From positions 102,520 to 138,706 of the forward strand of contig NW_003122912.1 in the NCBI RefSeq assembly GCF_000003605.2: a stretch of 36,187 nt of DNA. Direction: 5' to 3'. The position numbers were made by a program, and so were the translations under genes. Of this stretch, positions 19,382 through 30,443 are shown piece after piece (the first letter of the stretch is position 1; each line of letters begins with the position of its first letter). The DNA is from Saccoglossus kowalevskii (lineage: Eukaryota > Hemichordata > Enteropneusta > Harrimaniidae). The notes beneath the pieces are model-generated. The model saw only the letters and a list, made by a program, of their open reading frames with translations. It made no database searches and was not told the DNA's origin.

Positions 19382-22308
19382 TTACAAATATGCCTCAATG
19401 AAGATGTGCCAGAGGAAAAGGTTAGCAAAAACGTTCCTAGAGCTGTTGCAATGAATGCAGTTTTTGTAATAGGTCTTGAGCATGTAAATAACCTCGACTT
19501 TTCAACAGATGATAATGGTATTTATGGAAAACATTCATCTCTTTCAGAAAAATTAGAAGTTGAGTTCAATGAAGCAGGCAAAATTGAAGCTATAACTATG
19601 CTGGCTCGAGGACATAACAAAGAAGAACCCAGAGATAACATATTTATTGTGAGAAGGCAACACAGTTGGCACAGAAGTAATGATTTCAGTCGTGTAATAA
19701 CTAAAGTTGAACACAGCAGGTCTCATGCCACTAATTAACCAATGGCTGCTCGTTAAATGCCTTGAAAGAACCAATGAAATTTTTTAAATATTTTTTTTTA
19801 TTAAGTGCTCCCTGTTTGAGGGCGTAATCACCTGGGTCAAAGGTGAGACCAACATGTGGTCTTTTGTGTACTACTTAGCGGCTGTGTACCTGTGGGTTTA
19901 TTCTGTGTGTATTTGGATGTTCTAATCTTGGTGTTTTTCCAGTGATTTCTCTAGGTGCAATCAAAATACAGGAGGTGTTTCTTGTTTACCTGAGATTTGT
20001 AAGAGTTTGAGCTGACCAACATGTTAGTTTTTTCATATGGTTGATTACTGGCATGTTGATTTCCCATTTTTGAGCCATGTTTTCAACTTTCTTCGTCATT
20101 TTCATATAGCAATCTCGTCATATGTTAACATTGTCGTCTATGGAAATTCAATTAGTGGTACGAGCCCAGCAAGGAGTTAATGCACTACGCAATAATACAG
20201 TACAAAACACGTGCACAAATCTGGATTTGTCACCTCATGGAAACAGCAAGAGTAAAGATAAAGAATTGTTTATTAGAATAAAGCCATCAGTCTTGTTACA
20301 TGTCAAGGATAAACTGATGCTACAAAAAAGATAATCCGTTCATTTCATGGTATCGGTGGAGTTACAGAATTCAAGTCACCTAGAGATCTACCAAGAGATC
20401 GACAACAAATGTATAATGCTCTAAGAAAAGTTCCAGGACGAATTAAAAACCGTAATACTGGTCCACCAAAGACTCCAGACTACTCATGTCTCATGATGTT
20501 GGTAAACACAGGAAATTTTGTCAAAGACGTGTCACTTACTGTCAAATCAAGAAAAGGAAACATCACATTGCCAAGTACATCTGCAGCAACAGACACTCAT
20601 TTACAATGGATCAGAACATTCTGCAATGGGCAGAATCCCAAGACTCAACTGGAGATAGACATGACATATGAAGTTGGTCCTTACTACACAACAGTTCTTA
20701 CTATGGCACACCCTATGTTTGTCTTCCGAAAAAAACCATTAAAGCACCCAATTGTTTTGTTGGTATGATGACATCTTGCACAAGAGACGACGTCCAAGAC
20801 TACAAATATCTTGCATCAAATCTACATGGCGCTAAAACACTAATATATGGTACCGATGGTGAGCTGGCAATGGAAATATGACTTGAGAGATCATTCCCAA
20901 TTGAGGATGTTCCACAAATCACTCAAGCGTCCATATTAGATGCTTTGATCATTTAAAGTGGGATATGCAGGAGGAACTAAAACAGCTTCATGTAGCAAAT
21001 GAGAAACCGAGGGAGATAGTTCGAGCCATTTTGGGTGGAGAATTTGAGTGAAAGGTTTGGTTGATGTTGATGGCAGCAATTTTGACGAGGAGTGGTTCAA
21101 GTTAGAGAAATGTTCCCTGCTACATTTGTGGAGTGGATGAAGTCAACAAATGAAAGGGTTCGATCCCATGTCAACACTATTCGTAAATGCATGATAAAAT
21201 AAGTGCGGGTTCATGCTGGTCTTGGCAATCCTCCAAATAAATATGACAATCAGAGAAATGAATCAGTCAACAATGTAATTAAAGAAGAGATTGGTAGAAA
21301 AACAGTAGACCAGGTACATATTCATGAGTTGGTAAAAGAAAGAATAGTTGAAGACCAGAATAATGAAATGATAAAGGCAATATATTGCATGGGAGAGTAT
21401 CCTTTGGCAGATAACTATAAAAAGAATGCAGTCACTCCTTTGAAGTGGTCCCAAATAACACCAGATCAACGAAAATCATATATAAATAAAATAATGCTTA
21501 TGAAACCCGTGAAAGATCACTTTCTGGTTGGAGACACAGAAGTAAAACTGTCTGTAACTCTTGATGAATGTGACATTGGACACATGCTGCAGCAATACTT
21601 CATAAATACAGTGTGATTCCTCTGGAAAATAATAGTTATTGTGTCACAGAATTCGATGAAAGTTTTACAGTGAAACAAATAAGATCATTGATGTTTAAGT
21701 GCCACTGTAAGTTATTTTTTCGTACCAATGGACTTTGCCAACATATAATAGCAGTAGCTGAGAAGGCACATGTACTGAAAGATGTGATTGAGATCTACCA
21801 AAAAAAAGGAGAATAAAGCATCTGCAGTAGTATTCAAAATGCTGCCTATCAATGCTGGTGAAAAGCATGCAAATAGAAAAAGAAAACGCCTGAACAACAT
21901 ACAAAAACTACCAATTATAGAAGAAGATCCAAATGACCTCTCCCATCCGAAATTGCCATTATATACCGCATACTACCATAATGATGAGCCATTTGATATA
22001 GTTTTCATTAAAGATTAACCTCAAGCAACTCAGTGCATTAGCTGTGAATTATCATTGCCACGAAGAATGTCAATATTACCCATGGATATAGTCTTTTCTC
22101 ATCTGGAGCGATGGAAATACCCAGTAAAAGATGTAAATGGGAAAATTCAAGAAAAGAAAGTGACAAAGTAAAAAACAACCAATCGTGTGTACAGAAACGA
22201 CATCCTTACTTTTGGAAGGGAATCATACGAATAGGACAAAATGTTGGGCACAGACTAAAGGAAAGTCACAAGAAGCTAATAAAAGACACGTTTGGCCTTC
22301 AATTATAA
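19382..22308 (+). pseudogene. MULE-type transposase, SWIM zinc finger, decayed
   Basis: DDE transposase of the MULE class, read on plus through several frames. N-terminal part (19394-19738): NNLDFSTDDNGIYGKHSSLS and RRQHSWHRSNDFSRVITK, a possible DNA-binding region. Next LSPHGNSKSKD and FHGIGGVTEFKSPRDLPRD (20230-20400). Catalytic positions: Asp in LEIDMTYEVG (20658), Asp in YGTDGEL (20855), CxxH in RCFDHLKWD (20941-20952), Glu in NQRNESVNNVIKEEI (21260). SWIM finger CHCKLFFRTNGLCQH (21700-21744), then a basic KKHAN-type segment and HPYFWKGIIRIG near the end. I count at least six shifts or stops (about 20328, 20755, 20879, 20935, 21048, 21208, 21616, 21814). All catalytic residues survive. 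AATAAA follows at about 22314. Exact subfamily not assigned. Confidence 0.82.
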
Positions 22309-22319
22309 TTGTTAATAAA

Positions 22320-23395
22320 ATAGCTTATATCGTATTTCATCATGTCAGTTATTAGTCCCTGTCGGACAAATTCAAAAGCGAATTTTGTATTTTGGTTTTG
22401 TTCTTCCGTTGTCATATATATACGCCATTTTTTTCTCATTTAGTTAACCTTTCATCGACTGGCAGCCATTCGAAATCGACATTTTAACATGGGTTACTGA
22501 TGAACATGCACTGATGTTATTTCATTCCATCGGGTTCATGCTTCAACTAATTTTGATATGAACGGACATAATGTTTTGTGCAAATCGTTAAACAACCAGT
22601 GAACTCAAAACTTGTCTGTTTTGTAGTTTTGTATCTAACCAGCAGAATGTTACATGTTGGGATTCACATTGGATACCATTATATCTCAATTTGTGATTAG
22701 TCATAATCGATTAAGTAATTGACAGGGAATGTCAAATCACAACCTAAATAACATTTCATAAACGAGTACTCAAGTGAAGGAATGTTTCTCCTCCAAAATA
22801 TGCAAATTCAAGGTCATGTGTCATATTGTCATTTTGCTATTTTCATTTGTACATAAGGATGTCAAGAAATTCCCATGTTTTATTAAGAAATGTTGTTTGT
22901 TCAATTGTTAAGTTTTCTACCAGATACATATTTCAAATGCACATGGTTCAAGAAATGTGGACGAACTATAACCTGGTTATGATACATATATCTAGTTCCA
23001 AGAGAATTAATATACCGTTTACTAAAACGTTGAACTGGAATACATACTCCGTAGTCACGCAATATTCAATGAATATATACTGGCTATGAATTGTTTGCAG
23101 ATCTATAACTCAACTGCAAAAACACTACTTGTATTATTGAATGATACCTTAAAATGTTGGCTGTAGACAACATCATATGAGTAGTTAAAGCCGTGTTTTG
23201 GTTAGATAAATCTATGTATGCGTTATGGTTAGCCGTCCATTTACAAATGTAGCAAACGTTTGTTGTAGTGTTCAATGTTCACGTTTTATCGTAATAATAA
23301 AAATACGGACTATACTAACTTTCAATGCACCAGTATTCATGTAATTTATTTAGTTACGTTTTATTAAGGGAATACATGTTTTTATAAATCGTGCC
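22320..23395 (+). other. MULE 3' internal noncoding region
   Basis: AT-rich sequence between the transposase stop and the right terminal repeat. The short frames here (for example 22826-23089) lack motifs. I see nothing further. Confidence 0.5.
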
Positions 23396-23406
23396 AGGCA
23401 TGAAAA

Positions 23407-23901
23407 ACGAAACGAGCCATTTACTAATTAAAATATTGTTATTTTCGGCAATATTTTATGTAATTACATACACGACTGAAAAATGAATATACTGGTCAAG
23501 TTTCGTCCGACAGTTGTGAACATTGTACACGCAGAACACTTGTTTTGCTGATTACAGATTTTTGATTATCTGTAATTAGGGAAACGAGCCATTTACTAAT
23601 TAAAATATTGTTATTTTCGGCATTTTTTTATGTAATTACATACACGACTGAAGGTTGAATATACTGGTCAAGTTTCGTCCGACAGTTGTGAATATTGTAC
23701 GCGTGGGAAATTTGTTTCGCTGATTACAGATTTTCGATTATCTGTAATTAGCGAAACGAGTCATTTACTAATTAAACTATTGTTATTTTCGGCAAATATT
23801 TTGTAAATATTGTGCGTATAAAACCCATTTTCTCTTTTGCAGTTTATTTTTTATTATGTATGCCATCCCGTTTCGTTTCGTTTCTTCGATTACAATAAGC
23901 C
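23407..23901. repeat. MULE right terminal inverted repeat with tandem subrepeats
   Basis: Reverse complement of the left end. The unit start CGAGYCATTTACTA lies at 23414, 23586 and 23757 (period about 172). Two complete hairpins (GATTACAGAT...ATCTGTAATTAG) are near 23552-23582 and 23725-23755. The array is one unit shorter than the left one. The outer ~100 bases, including the (GTTTC)n run and AAATGGGTTTTATACGCACA on the reverse strand, are almost identical to the left end. Confidence 0.88.
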
Positions 23902-23910
23902 GAATAATAT
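23902..23910. repeat. Target-site duplication GAATAATAT, right
   Basis: Exact copy of 12422-12430, directly outside the right terminal repeat. Confidence 0.85.
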
Positions 23911-24005
23911 GTTTGCACTCCGACACGACTGACATGATTGACCGCATTACGATTTCATGTGCATTCGCACAGACCATCCACGCTCAGGCGATGCGACGGT
24001 AATTA

Positions 24006-24066
24006 GTGCAATGTCGCACTATCAGCACCGGTTTAATATTTTCTCAGCGACACGCCGTAAAAACAT
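24006..24066. repeat. Direct repeat flanking the MULE, right copy
   Basis: GTGCAATG...AGCACCGGTTTAATATTTTCTCAG...CCGTAAAAACAT matches 12334-12400 in the same orientation. It lies about 95 bases outside the target duplication. Confidence 0.6.
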
Positions 24067-24211
24067 ACTTATCCTCTAAATGCACTCCATGATGCAAGAC
24101 ACTCGGGATACGCTAAGAGTTATTACTAGCATTGTATCGAGGTTAACCTTGAACACACGTTCCTGTATCTCGTGTATTTATTCCATCGTGATTCGATGAA
24201 TAGCCATATGT

Positions 24212-24326
24212 GGTTCATAGCTCTCTTGTCGGCCCCAGAGGCGACTGACAAGATACAAAACCATACTACGAATATAAATAAAAATGTAAAAATCAGTTGT
24301 CAGTCGTACAAAAGAGCTATGGAACC
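24212..24326. repeat. Short hairpin repeat
   Basis: GGTTCATAGCTCTCTTGTC...GACTGACAAG (24212-24252) pairs with TTGTCAGTCGTACAAAAGAG and CTATGGAACC (24297-24326). The left arm has an extra GC-rich insert (GGCCCCAGAGG). The loop is AT-rich, about 45 bases. Possibly a MITE remnant. Confidence 0.6.
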
Positions 24327-24329
24327 GCT

Positions 24330-26113
24330 GCTATGAATATAGCCGCTGGTTGTTGCCTGTCAGTGACCAGTTCGTGCAATAAAACAGCGCAGCAAAGTGT
24401 TCAATTCGCCCAATAACATACACTACTTTATTAAGACAGCGTCCATGTAATAACAGATACACATCACGCATTGTATTCTATCAAAACAATTATTATACTG
24501 TAATTTTCATAGCGAAATTTGAGACATCAAATCACACTGCCATATCGTTTTATGCGTAACTGCGCATACGTGATAAATTCAAATTAGTACTATTTTCTAT
24601 CATTAAACAAATAATTTATGCGATAAACCATCACAACATACATGAACACATTAAATAATATACATTCTTTATTATGAAACTACAATTTGATAAGAGAAGT
24701 GTGTATCAGAAAAAATAACACAAAATGTTTACTATGCAAATTTATTATCCCTTGTTTTGCGAACCCGCCGAATGAACAGAAGCCGAAAATGAAATAAAAA
24801 TAAACTTTTATTTCAGCGTAATTTTCGCGCCCGCCGAGTTGTCAGCGCAAAACATTGCTAAAAAAAACTTATTTTTATTTTCATTTTTTTCCGCTTCCCG
24901 CATAACAAACCCAAGTTGCATTTTCGTGGGAGTATCATGATCAAAGTACCGAAGTCTCGCACAGATTAGAAAAAGGTTATACATGGAATAAAATGTTATT
25001 TCATTTCTTCTCTCCGATCAATGATCTCACTTACAATTTTTTGAGAATCACACAAATCTAATGGGAAAAAAATTAATTTTATTTTTTTTCCGCCCTCCTC
25101 AAAAAAAAATTGCCTTATAAAAACTCGAGAAACCACGAATAAAAAAGTCCGGCCTAATTGGGCAGAGATTACCTACACTAGAAAAGCCTGGGTTTGGGGG
25201 CCAAAAAGTGATTTTAAAATGATTAAAGCCAAATAAAAAAAATGCCCTGGAGATATTTACACAAGCTATCATAATGCCAAGTTTCAGAAAAATAGACTGA
25301 AGGGTTTTTGAGCTACCTTTGTCTACAGCACACGGCCTACAGATTGTGATAGCATTAGTTTAAAAAAAGTCCAGCATTTCAATTTTAACAGCAATAGAGA
25401 AAGGAATATGCAATATTTTAGTGTAGGTCGCCGCCATATTGATTTTTTCGGGTGGCTAACGTGCTTTGTTTATTGTTTGGACAATATATGTACCACGTTT
25501 GCTTGCATCACCAACCGAAGATTTTTCCATATTTAATCTGCTGGGCTATGATTAAAAATGGCTAAACTTTTAAAAATTGCATGCAAATTATTTACTTCCA
25601 TTTCGACAACTTTAATTTCTTATAATGACTATAATTTTAAAAGTTTAAAATGCTGAAATAACATTGTATTTGCCTGAACTGAAAAGTTCTAGAACAATTA
25701 TGAAATATATTTCGCAATTCTAAACAAATAACTATTTTACATATTTTTGATTAAATATATAGAAATGCCACAACATTTTAAATAGTGCAAATTGTTCAAC
25801 TTTTTGAATGTGACTGGCCACCACTGACCATGCTTCATGGTGACGAAAAGACTTGTGATAAATGTTGATTATGATTCCCAGGACAGATAAACCGTGAAAA
25901 GTTATGTTTAAGGTAACAAAAAATGGAGATTTGGGTTCACTATGAATGACCACCTTTCTGGAATCATAGCCAGTAATGATCAGATCAATTTCACTTATGA
26001 TTTTGATAAACAGTTTTCAGCAGTCATTGATGGTTAGACATGATTGATTGTAGTCGATCATAAAAAAAATGTGTAATCACGTGTAGTGCCTTAAAAAACA
26101 CGTTAAATATATT
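24330..26113. other. Intergenic repeat-rich sequence
   Basis: No gene is recognised. 24777-24900 contains a loose inverted repeat (CCGAAAATGAAATAAAAATA against TATTTTTATTTTCATTTTTTTCCG, arms split by GC-rich CCCGCCGAGTTGTCAGCGC). A similar T-rich/CCGCCCTCC motif is near 25075-25100. CGCCGCCATATTGATTTTTTCGGG near 25428 echoes the GGCGG repeat theme in reverse. The minus frame at 25732-25953 lacks motifs. Confidence 0.4.
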
Positions 26114-26337
26114 TGTGTGTTTGCGATTACAACAGTTTTTAGTAATTTTAAAAATAAAGCCGATTCAGCTCGTCTGGCTTAAAAAATATTGGAAAAAGCT
26201 GACTACTAGCACTTAATGTACCAGTGTTCTTATTTGAAGAGATCTAGACTTTATTACTTGCGTGTTTACTAGATTGCTATCTGCATCGGTAATGTCCAGA
26301 GAACATGACATTTTTACAGATATTGAGGTTAACGACA
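26114..26337 (+). repeat. Duplicated segment, copy A
   Basis: From TGTGTGTTTGCG to GTTAACGACA this matches 27781-28003 with about 90 percent identity by eye, in the same orientation. Shared landmarks are AAAATAAAGCCGATTCAGC, AAAGCTGACTACTAGCACTT, and the segment from ATTGCTATCTGCATCGGTAA on into TGTCCAGAGAAC. No coding function is seen. Confidence 0.85.
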
Positions 26338-26565
26338 CGTTATTGTCATCTCTACAACATCTCTATAGAAAATACCAGTCCATGTGGAACCAAGCATTTC
26401 AGCTGCGCAGTTCAAGCCATTGTGTAATTTAGCTTGTATACCTATATATTGTATATATGGTTGAGTGATGCCGGATTCTGAAATATAAAAACGTCACTTC
26501 AGGTTCTAACCCATAACCGAAAGAGAATGTGTCGTTACTAGAGGGACATTCGCAAGCCGCATGTC

Positions 26566-26573
26566 TGACGTCA
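26566..26573. promoter_or_regulatory. CRE palindrome TGACGTCA upstream of candidate gene
   Basis: A perfect CREB/ATF site lies about 110 bases before the ATG at 26683, in a locally CpG-richer stretch. Its role as a promoter element is inferred from this position. Confidence 0.3.
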
Positions 26574-26682
26574 CAGTCAACTACTTACATGTGAACTCAC
26601 GTATTTTCTTGGTCAGTACGATCTGCCCAGGAAAGATTACCCGGGAACGAGTACATGTCCAGCAGCAGCGCTCAACATCAAG

Positions 26683-27072
26683 ATGCAATTTCTTTATAAA
26701 GGTAAGGTCATAGAAATATGTTATGGAATAGAGGTAATACTGCAGGTAATCAAACACAAATGTTTCCCATTAATTATAGAATATTTACTGTCATTTTTCG
26801 TATGCAGTTAGTGTAGTGTAAAACTTATTACTGACAATCAATAATACGATGATTGCTCAATATGAGTATACTTTAAAATACAAACTTAATTAAACATAAA
26901 ACCAATTGCGATACTGAGACGTTGGACTAGTAATCAAGTGTGTATTGATTTCTAGACCTAGTAAACGGAAGTCAACACGACAATTTTCATTTCCTTCACT
27001 CCAGGTCATATGTTCTTATTGAAGCAGCCGCCACTGAGATGCACTATTCTCGTGTTCATGACGGTTTTACTT
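26683..27072 (+). CDS. Candidate first exons of a type II membrane protein
   Basis: Exon 1 (26683-26701) is ATGCAATTTCTTTATAAAG before a textbook donor, GTAAGG. Exon 2 enters at 27005 after TTTCCTTCACTCCAG. Joined, they encode MQFLYKGHMFLLKQPPLRC and then TILVFMTVLL, a short basic cytoplasmic tail followed by a hydrophobic segment. That is the N-terminus usual for Golgi glycosyl- or sulfotransferases. Reading on reaches a stop at 27079. A donor GTAATG at 27073 would end the exon in phase 0, though it is a weak site. No catalytic exon was found downstream in the window. Splice grammar plus topology is the only evidence. Confidence 0.38.
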
Positions 27073-27084
27073 GTAATGTAATTC

Positions 27085-27752
27085 AGTGGTCTAGTCGTTT
27101 GAAACAAAATCTGCGATTAAACCATAAATGTGATAGACCTTACCGTGAAACCTCAACTTCCTATAACTGGGTGGCATGTGCCGTGATGCGTTGTGGAATA
27201 TAAAGCCCCCTAACTATCGCATTTTTAGCATTGACTACAACGTCAACTCATGAGCGCGGTATCGTCAGAGCCCCAACCCCAAGTTCATGAATTTATAATC
27301 AAACAACCTGTTCATCTACGGATTATTTTTCAGAATCAATAATCTATTTTGTTGGATACAAAATTAAACATCTACAATAGCTACTTATTTTTTTCACTAT
27401 TTCTGTGTATATTTGCCTGCGACTTCAATCCGCACACCCTAACGTACATCGCTAAACATAAAAATTTCGTAACGAAGTAATTTGCATAATTGTTTACCAT
27501 CTTCAATATCACCAGACAAAATCAACAAAATACTTTATAACGAACCTGATGCGCCGTACTTGGTCATTTTGAATCAAACTTCAATTAGTGTATACCGTAT
27601 CTTTTAATTATGACTCGTTTAGTCTGCTGATATAGTTTGCGATTCATGCATATAATTCAAATGTTGCCATTACTTTGGTGAGTTTTTCTTTTATATGGCG
27701 ATACATAGTAATAATTATTATGATGCTTAAGCCATGTAATCCCTCCCCGCTC
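27085..27752. other. Noncoding sequence, nothing recognised
   Basis: AT-rich sequence after the candidate exon. No motif-bearing frame, repeat or RNA gene is seen. Confidence 0.45.
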
Positions 27753-28141
27753 TATCGCGAATTGTCGGTTCAAAAATGCATGTGTGTTTGCGTTTACAAG
27801 TGTTTTTAGTAATTTCAAAAATAAAGCCGATTCAGCTCGTCTGGCTTAAACAATATTGGAAAAAGCTGACTACTAGCACTTAATGTACCAGTGTTCTTAT
27901 TTGAAGAGTTCTAGACTTTATTACTTGCGTGTTTACGAGATTGCTATCTGCATCGGTAATGTCCAGAGAACCGGACATTTTTATTGATATTAAGATTAAC
28001 GACAGTGTTCTTATTTGAAGAGTTCTAGACTTTATTACCTGCGTGTTTATGAGATTGCTATCTGCATTGGTAATGTCCAGAGAACAGGACATTTTTATTG
28101 ATATTAAGATTATCGCGAATTGTCGGTTCAAAAATGCATGT
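27753..28141 (+). repeat. Duplicated segment, copies B and C, between 31-bp direct repeats
   Basis: Copy B (27781-28003) repeats 26114-26337. Its second half is repeated again in tandem as copy C (28003-28110, offset 114 bases). The pair is bracketed by an exact 31-bp direct repeat starting TATCGCGAATTGTCGGTTC at 27753-27783 and 28111-28141. The open minus frame across it (38-residue repeat) simply reflects the 114-base unit. Confidence 0.85.
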
Positions 28142-29900
28142 AGTCACCCCTCCACTAATCTATTGAAATGTTATACTTTTATTGAAGTTTCGATGCGTGT
28201 ATATGTGTGCAAATAGTTTTGAATATTACACGTCATGACAAGGAGAGGTCATCGTTACTAAAAATATTAAATTAAAATTTAACAAACTGCCCAAGATAAA
28301 TAAAATTGCGAGAGTCGGGGGCTCAAAGTAATGAACATATCCTAAATAATATTTGAGTGAGTATTTTTGAGAGCATCATACAACGCATAATTTCTTTGGT
28401 ACCCACAAACATCGATGTGTTAGGCACTGGACAGGGGATTTCTTTTACTCGCTTACTTTCTTCGAAAAAAACAACAGAAAATCATACGCACGTCCAATTA
28501 TAACAGATACATGCATAATCAACACACCAGAACTAAGTATCACCCTGCAGGGCAAGAGAGATTTGCACGTGTCGTCATGTTTAACAAAGTTATAATTATA
28601 ATTCAGATGAGAACAGTGGTTTTTTGGGGGGACAGCTTCCAGTTGCGTGCGTATACACATCGCTGGGACTATTTTCCATGCTAAAAACATCTAAATAAAA
28701 TATAAAGGCATGGTCAACACTGCATTTTCATTCACAATAAGCTCCGGTTCCCCATGGTTTCCGAGTAGTTGCATTTGTGTTTCGCCCATGCCGGACATTT
28801 GTTTCCAAAAACGATCGTTACATACTCACACGTCTGTAACTGGCCATAAAAAGTATCTCAAATCAAACATTTATCATAAATAATCTTTAAAAACGTTACT
28901 CACCGGAGATTTTCCTGAACGTGTAGTCTTGTCGATTACTAAACTTAAACAATATGGAAATATACCACACCTTGCGCGATTCTTATTGGCTCAATATCAA
29001 GTAATAAACAACGTTTTCTGCATTCAGGTATTTAAATGGCATCCGGGTACAGGTCAGACGTCAGGTCAGGCTTGTCTGAAAAGACAGCGTCAAACTATCA
29101 ATCGGGTCTACCCTTATGCAAGACTAAAACAATGGAGTCTATGCCTGCATCAGATTTTAATCAGATTGACATACTTCTCTACGTATATGCTTGTTGTCAT
29201 TTGCGAGCGACTTTTACCAGACCATTTTTTTTTTGGTTTGATATTTTATTAGATGTGCTACGCGTGGGACAGTAACCTTACATTTTTGTCAAGCGTCGGT
29301 TGGCTGTTTTTAAAGGTTTTGGCAGGTCATTGACTGTCTACCTATATACATAATTAACTGGTGTATGTCTTATGTTTCGCCTTGATGTGTCGTGTTCCAT
29401 ATCAAGCTCGTTCTGGACTATTTGTTGTCTCGGATAGAGCCTGAGATACTATTTCAACCAACTGTTCGGGTAGACTTGTATACAGTCTCTTGTTTATTTT
29501 GTCGTTCTAGAAAACTGTGTATTCCCGCCATTTTACTCAATAAAGCTTGGCAGATAATGTTGGCGGAGCCCCGTTCTTGATTGCCGTCTTTGGTAAACTT
29601 TCATACACATTGAAGTCATCTTGCTAACTTGCTAACTGTCTTGTTAATATTTCCCAGATTCTTTGTTGGAAGTACTCAAACCACGCATTTAATGATCACC
29701 AGTCAACGTTTCCAAGACCAAATATGTATTGGATAAGGAATAAATGAATACATGTGTGATACATTTCTCACTTGGGTTAGCCGAACACATCAGAACACAT
29801 CATATATTCGTTTTATTTGATATAATGTAGACCAATTTCAGAGTAGAGTAATTGGTTAAGTTTCAGAGAATTACTATTAACAGCGCCACCTTCGGTGCTA
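28142..29900. other. Intergenic sequence without supported genes
   Basis: Several frames of 60-107 codons occur (for example 28929-29252, 28445-28690) but carry no motif or splice support. A reversed CCAAT box (ATTGGCT) is at about 28985. Repetitive wording such as GCTAACTTGCTAACT at 29620 is only short-period. Confidence 0.4.
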
Positions 29901-29924
29901 AAAAGCAATGCTAGTTTTGGTTTT

Positions 29925-30260
29925 TACAAGGTATTCACGTTTGGACTGTAGCAGAATCAGGACATTTTAGCCAGGATTGTAATGTGCGCGGGTAGACTGG
30001 ATGACAGTTTGTGGAATTTATTGTGTGGACATTGTCTTTGTGTATGTATGAACATGAAAAACACTTTCACTTGGAACGCAATTCTGGTGAGTGGAAAACA
30101 TCACGTAAAAACTATTAGCACCAATCCTCCTAGGACCACAAAACGAACATTAGACAAAGATGCAGTAACATATAGTACAACTAAACGTGGACAGAAGCTG
30201 AATTTTGTATTTCATATAGACCAGTGTTTAAGATTTATTTTACGATGGACGTGTTTTAAT
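29925..30260 (+). pseudogene. Possible retroelement zinc-knuckle remnant
   Basis: VWTVAESGHFSQDCNV around 29938-29985 resembles a CCHC knuckle in which the first two cysteines have been lost. The frame from 29982 continues for 93 codons with Cys-rich LLCGHCLCVCMN. It precedes the BEL/Pao remnant on the same strand, but a knuckle should follow the gag core, so it may be a separate fragment. Confidence 0.25.
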
Positions 30261-30443
30261 TAATTCTGCAATGGAATTCAAAGTATAAAGTTCCTATAGT
30301 GAATATTAATGTATGCAATATAATAGTTTATTTACGTATATCATAGAACTTAGTGTCAACTGAATATGACAGGCGGTATATACTGTAAAAGTAAACGTAG
30401 CACAAGGAAACAATTCATGGCACAGTAACACTACAAATGCTGC

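Larger units (their letters stand above)
12431..23901 (+). mobile_element. 11.5-kb Mutator-like (MULE) element, nested and inactive
   Basis: The element is defined by long terminal inverted repeats starting GGCTTATTGTWATCGAAG, flanked by a perfect 9-bp target duplication, and by a MULE-type transposase remnant on the plus strand. Later arrivals explain its size: a repeat block (13079-14725) and a minus-strand LINE (about 14742-19240). Without them it is roughly 5.3 kb, a normal MULE size. The first ~100 bases of the two ends are nearly identical, which suggests modest age, yet the transposase has several shifts and stops. Linking ends to transposase is inference from nesting and from the duplication length. 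Confidence 0.82.

Noticed and set aside
21150-21170. GGTTCGATCCC, a perfect tRNA B-box
   Set aside because: It lies inside the MULE transposase frame (NERVRSHVNT). No A-box or cloverleaf could be folded around it.
12431-23901. Polinton/Maverick interpretation of the long element
   Set aside because: Long inverted ends would fit, but the 9-bp duplication does not match the 6-bp Polinton one. No protein-primed polymerase, retroviral-type integrase, ATPase or capsid gene is present.
27880-28131. Minus-strand 83-codon frame with a 38-residue internal repeat
   Set aside because: The repeat follows the 114-base DNA duplication, which is divisible by three. Nothing else indicates coding.
28929-29275. 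Two overlapping plus frames (107 and 79 codons)
   Set aside because: No motif, splice site or conserved look; both are compatible with chance in AT-rich DNA.
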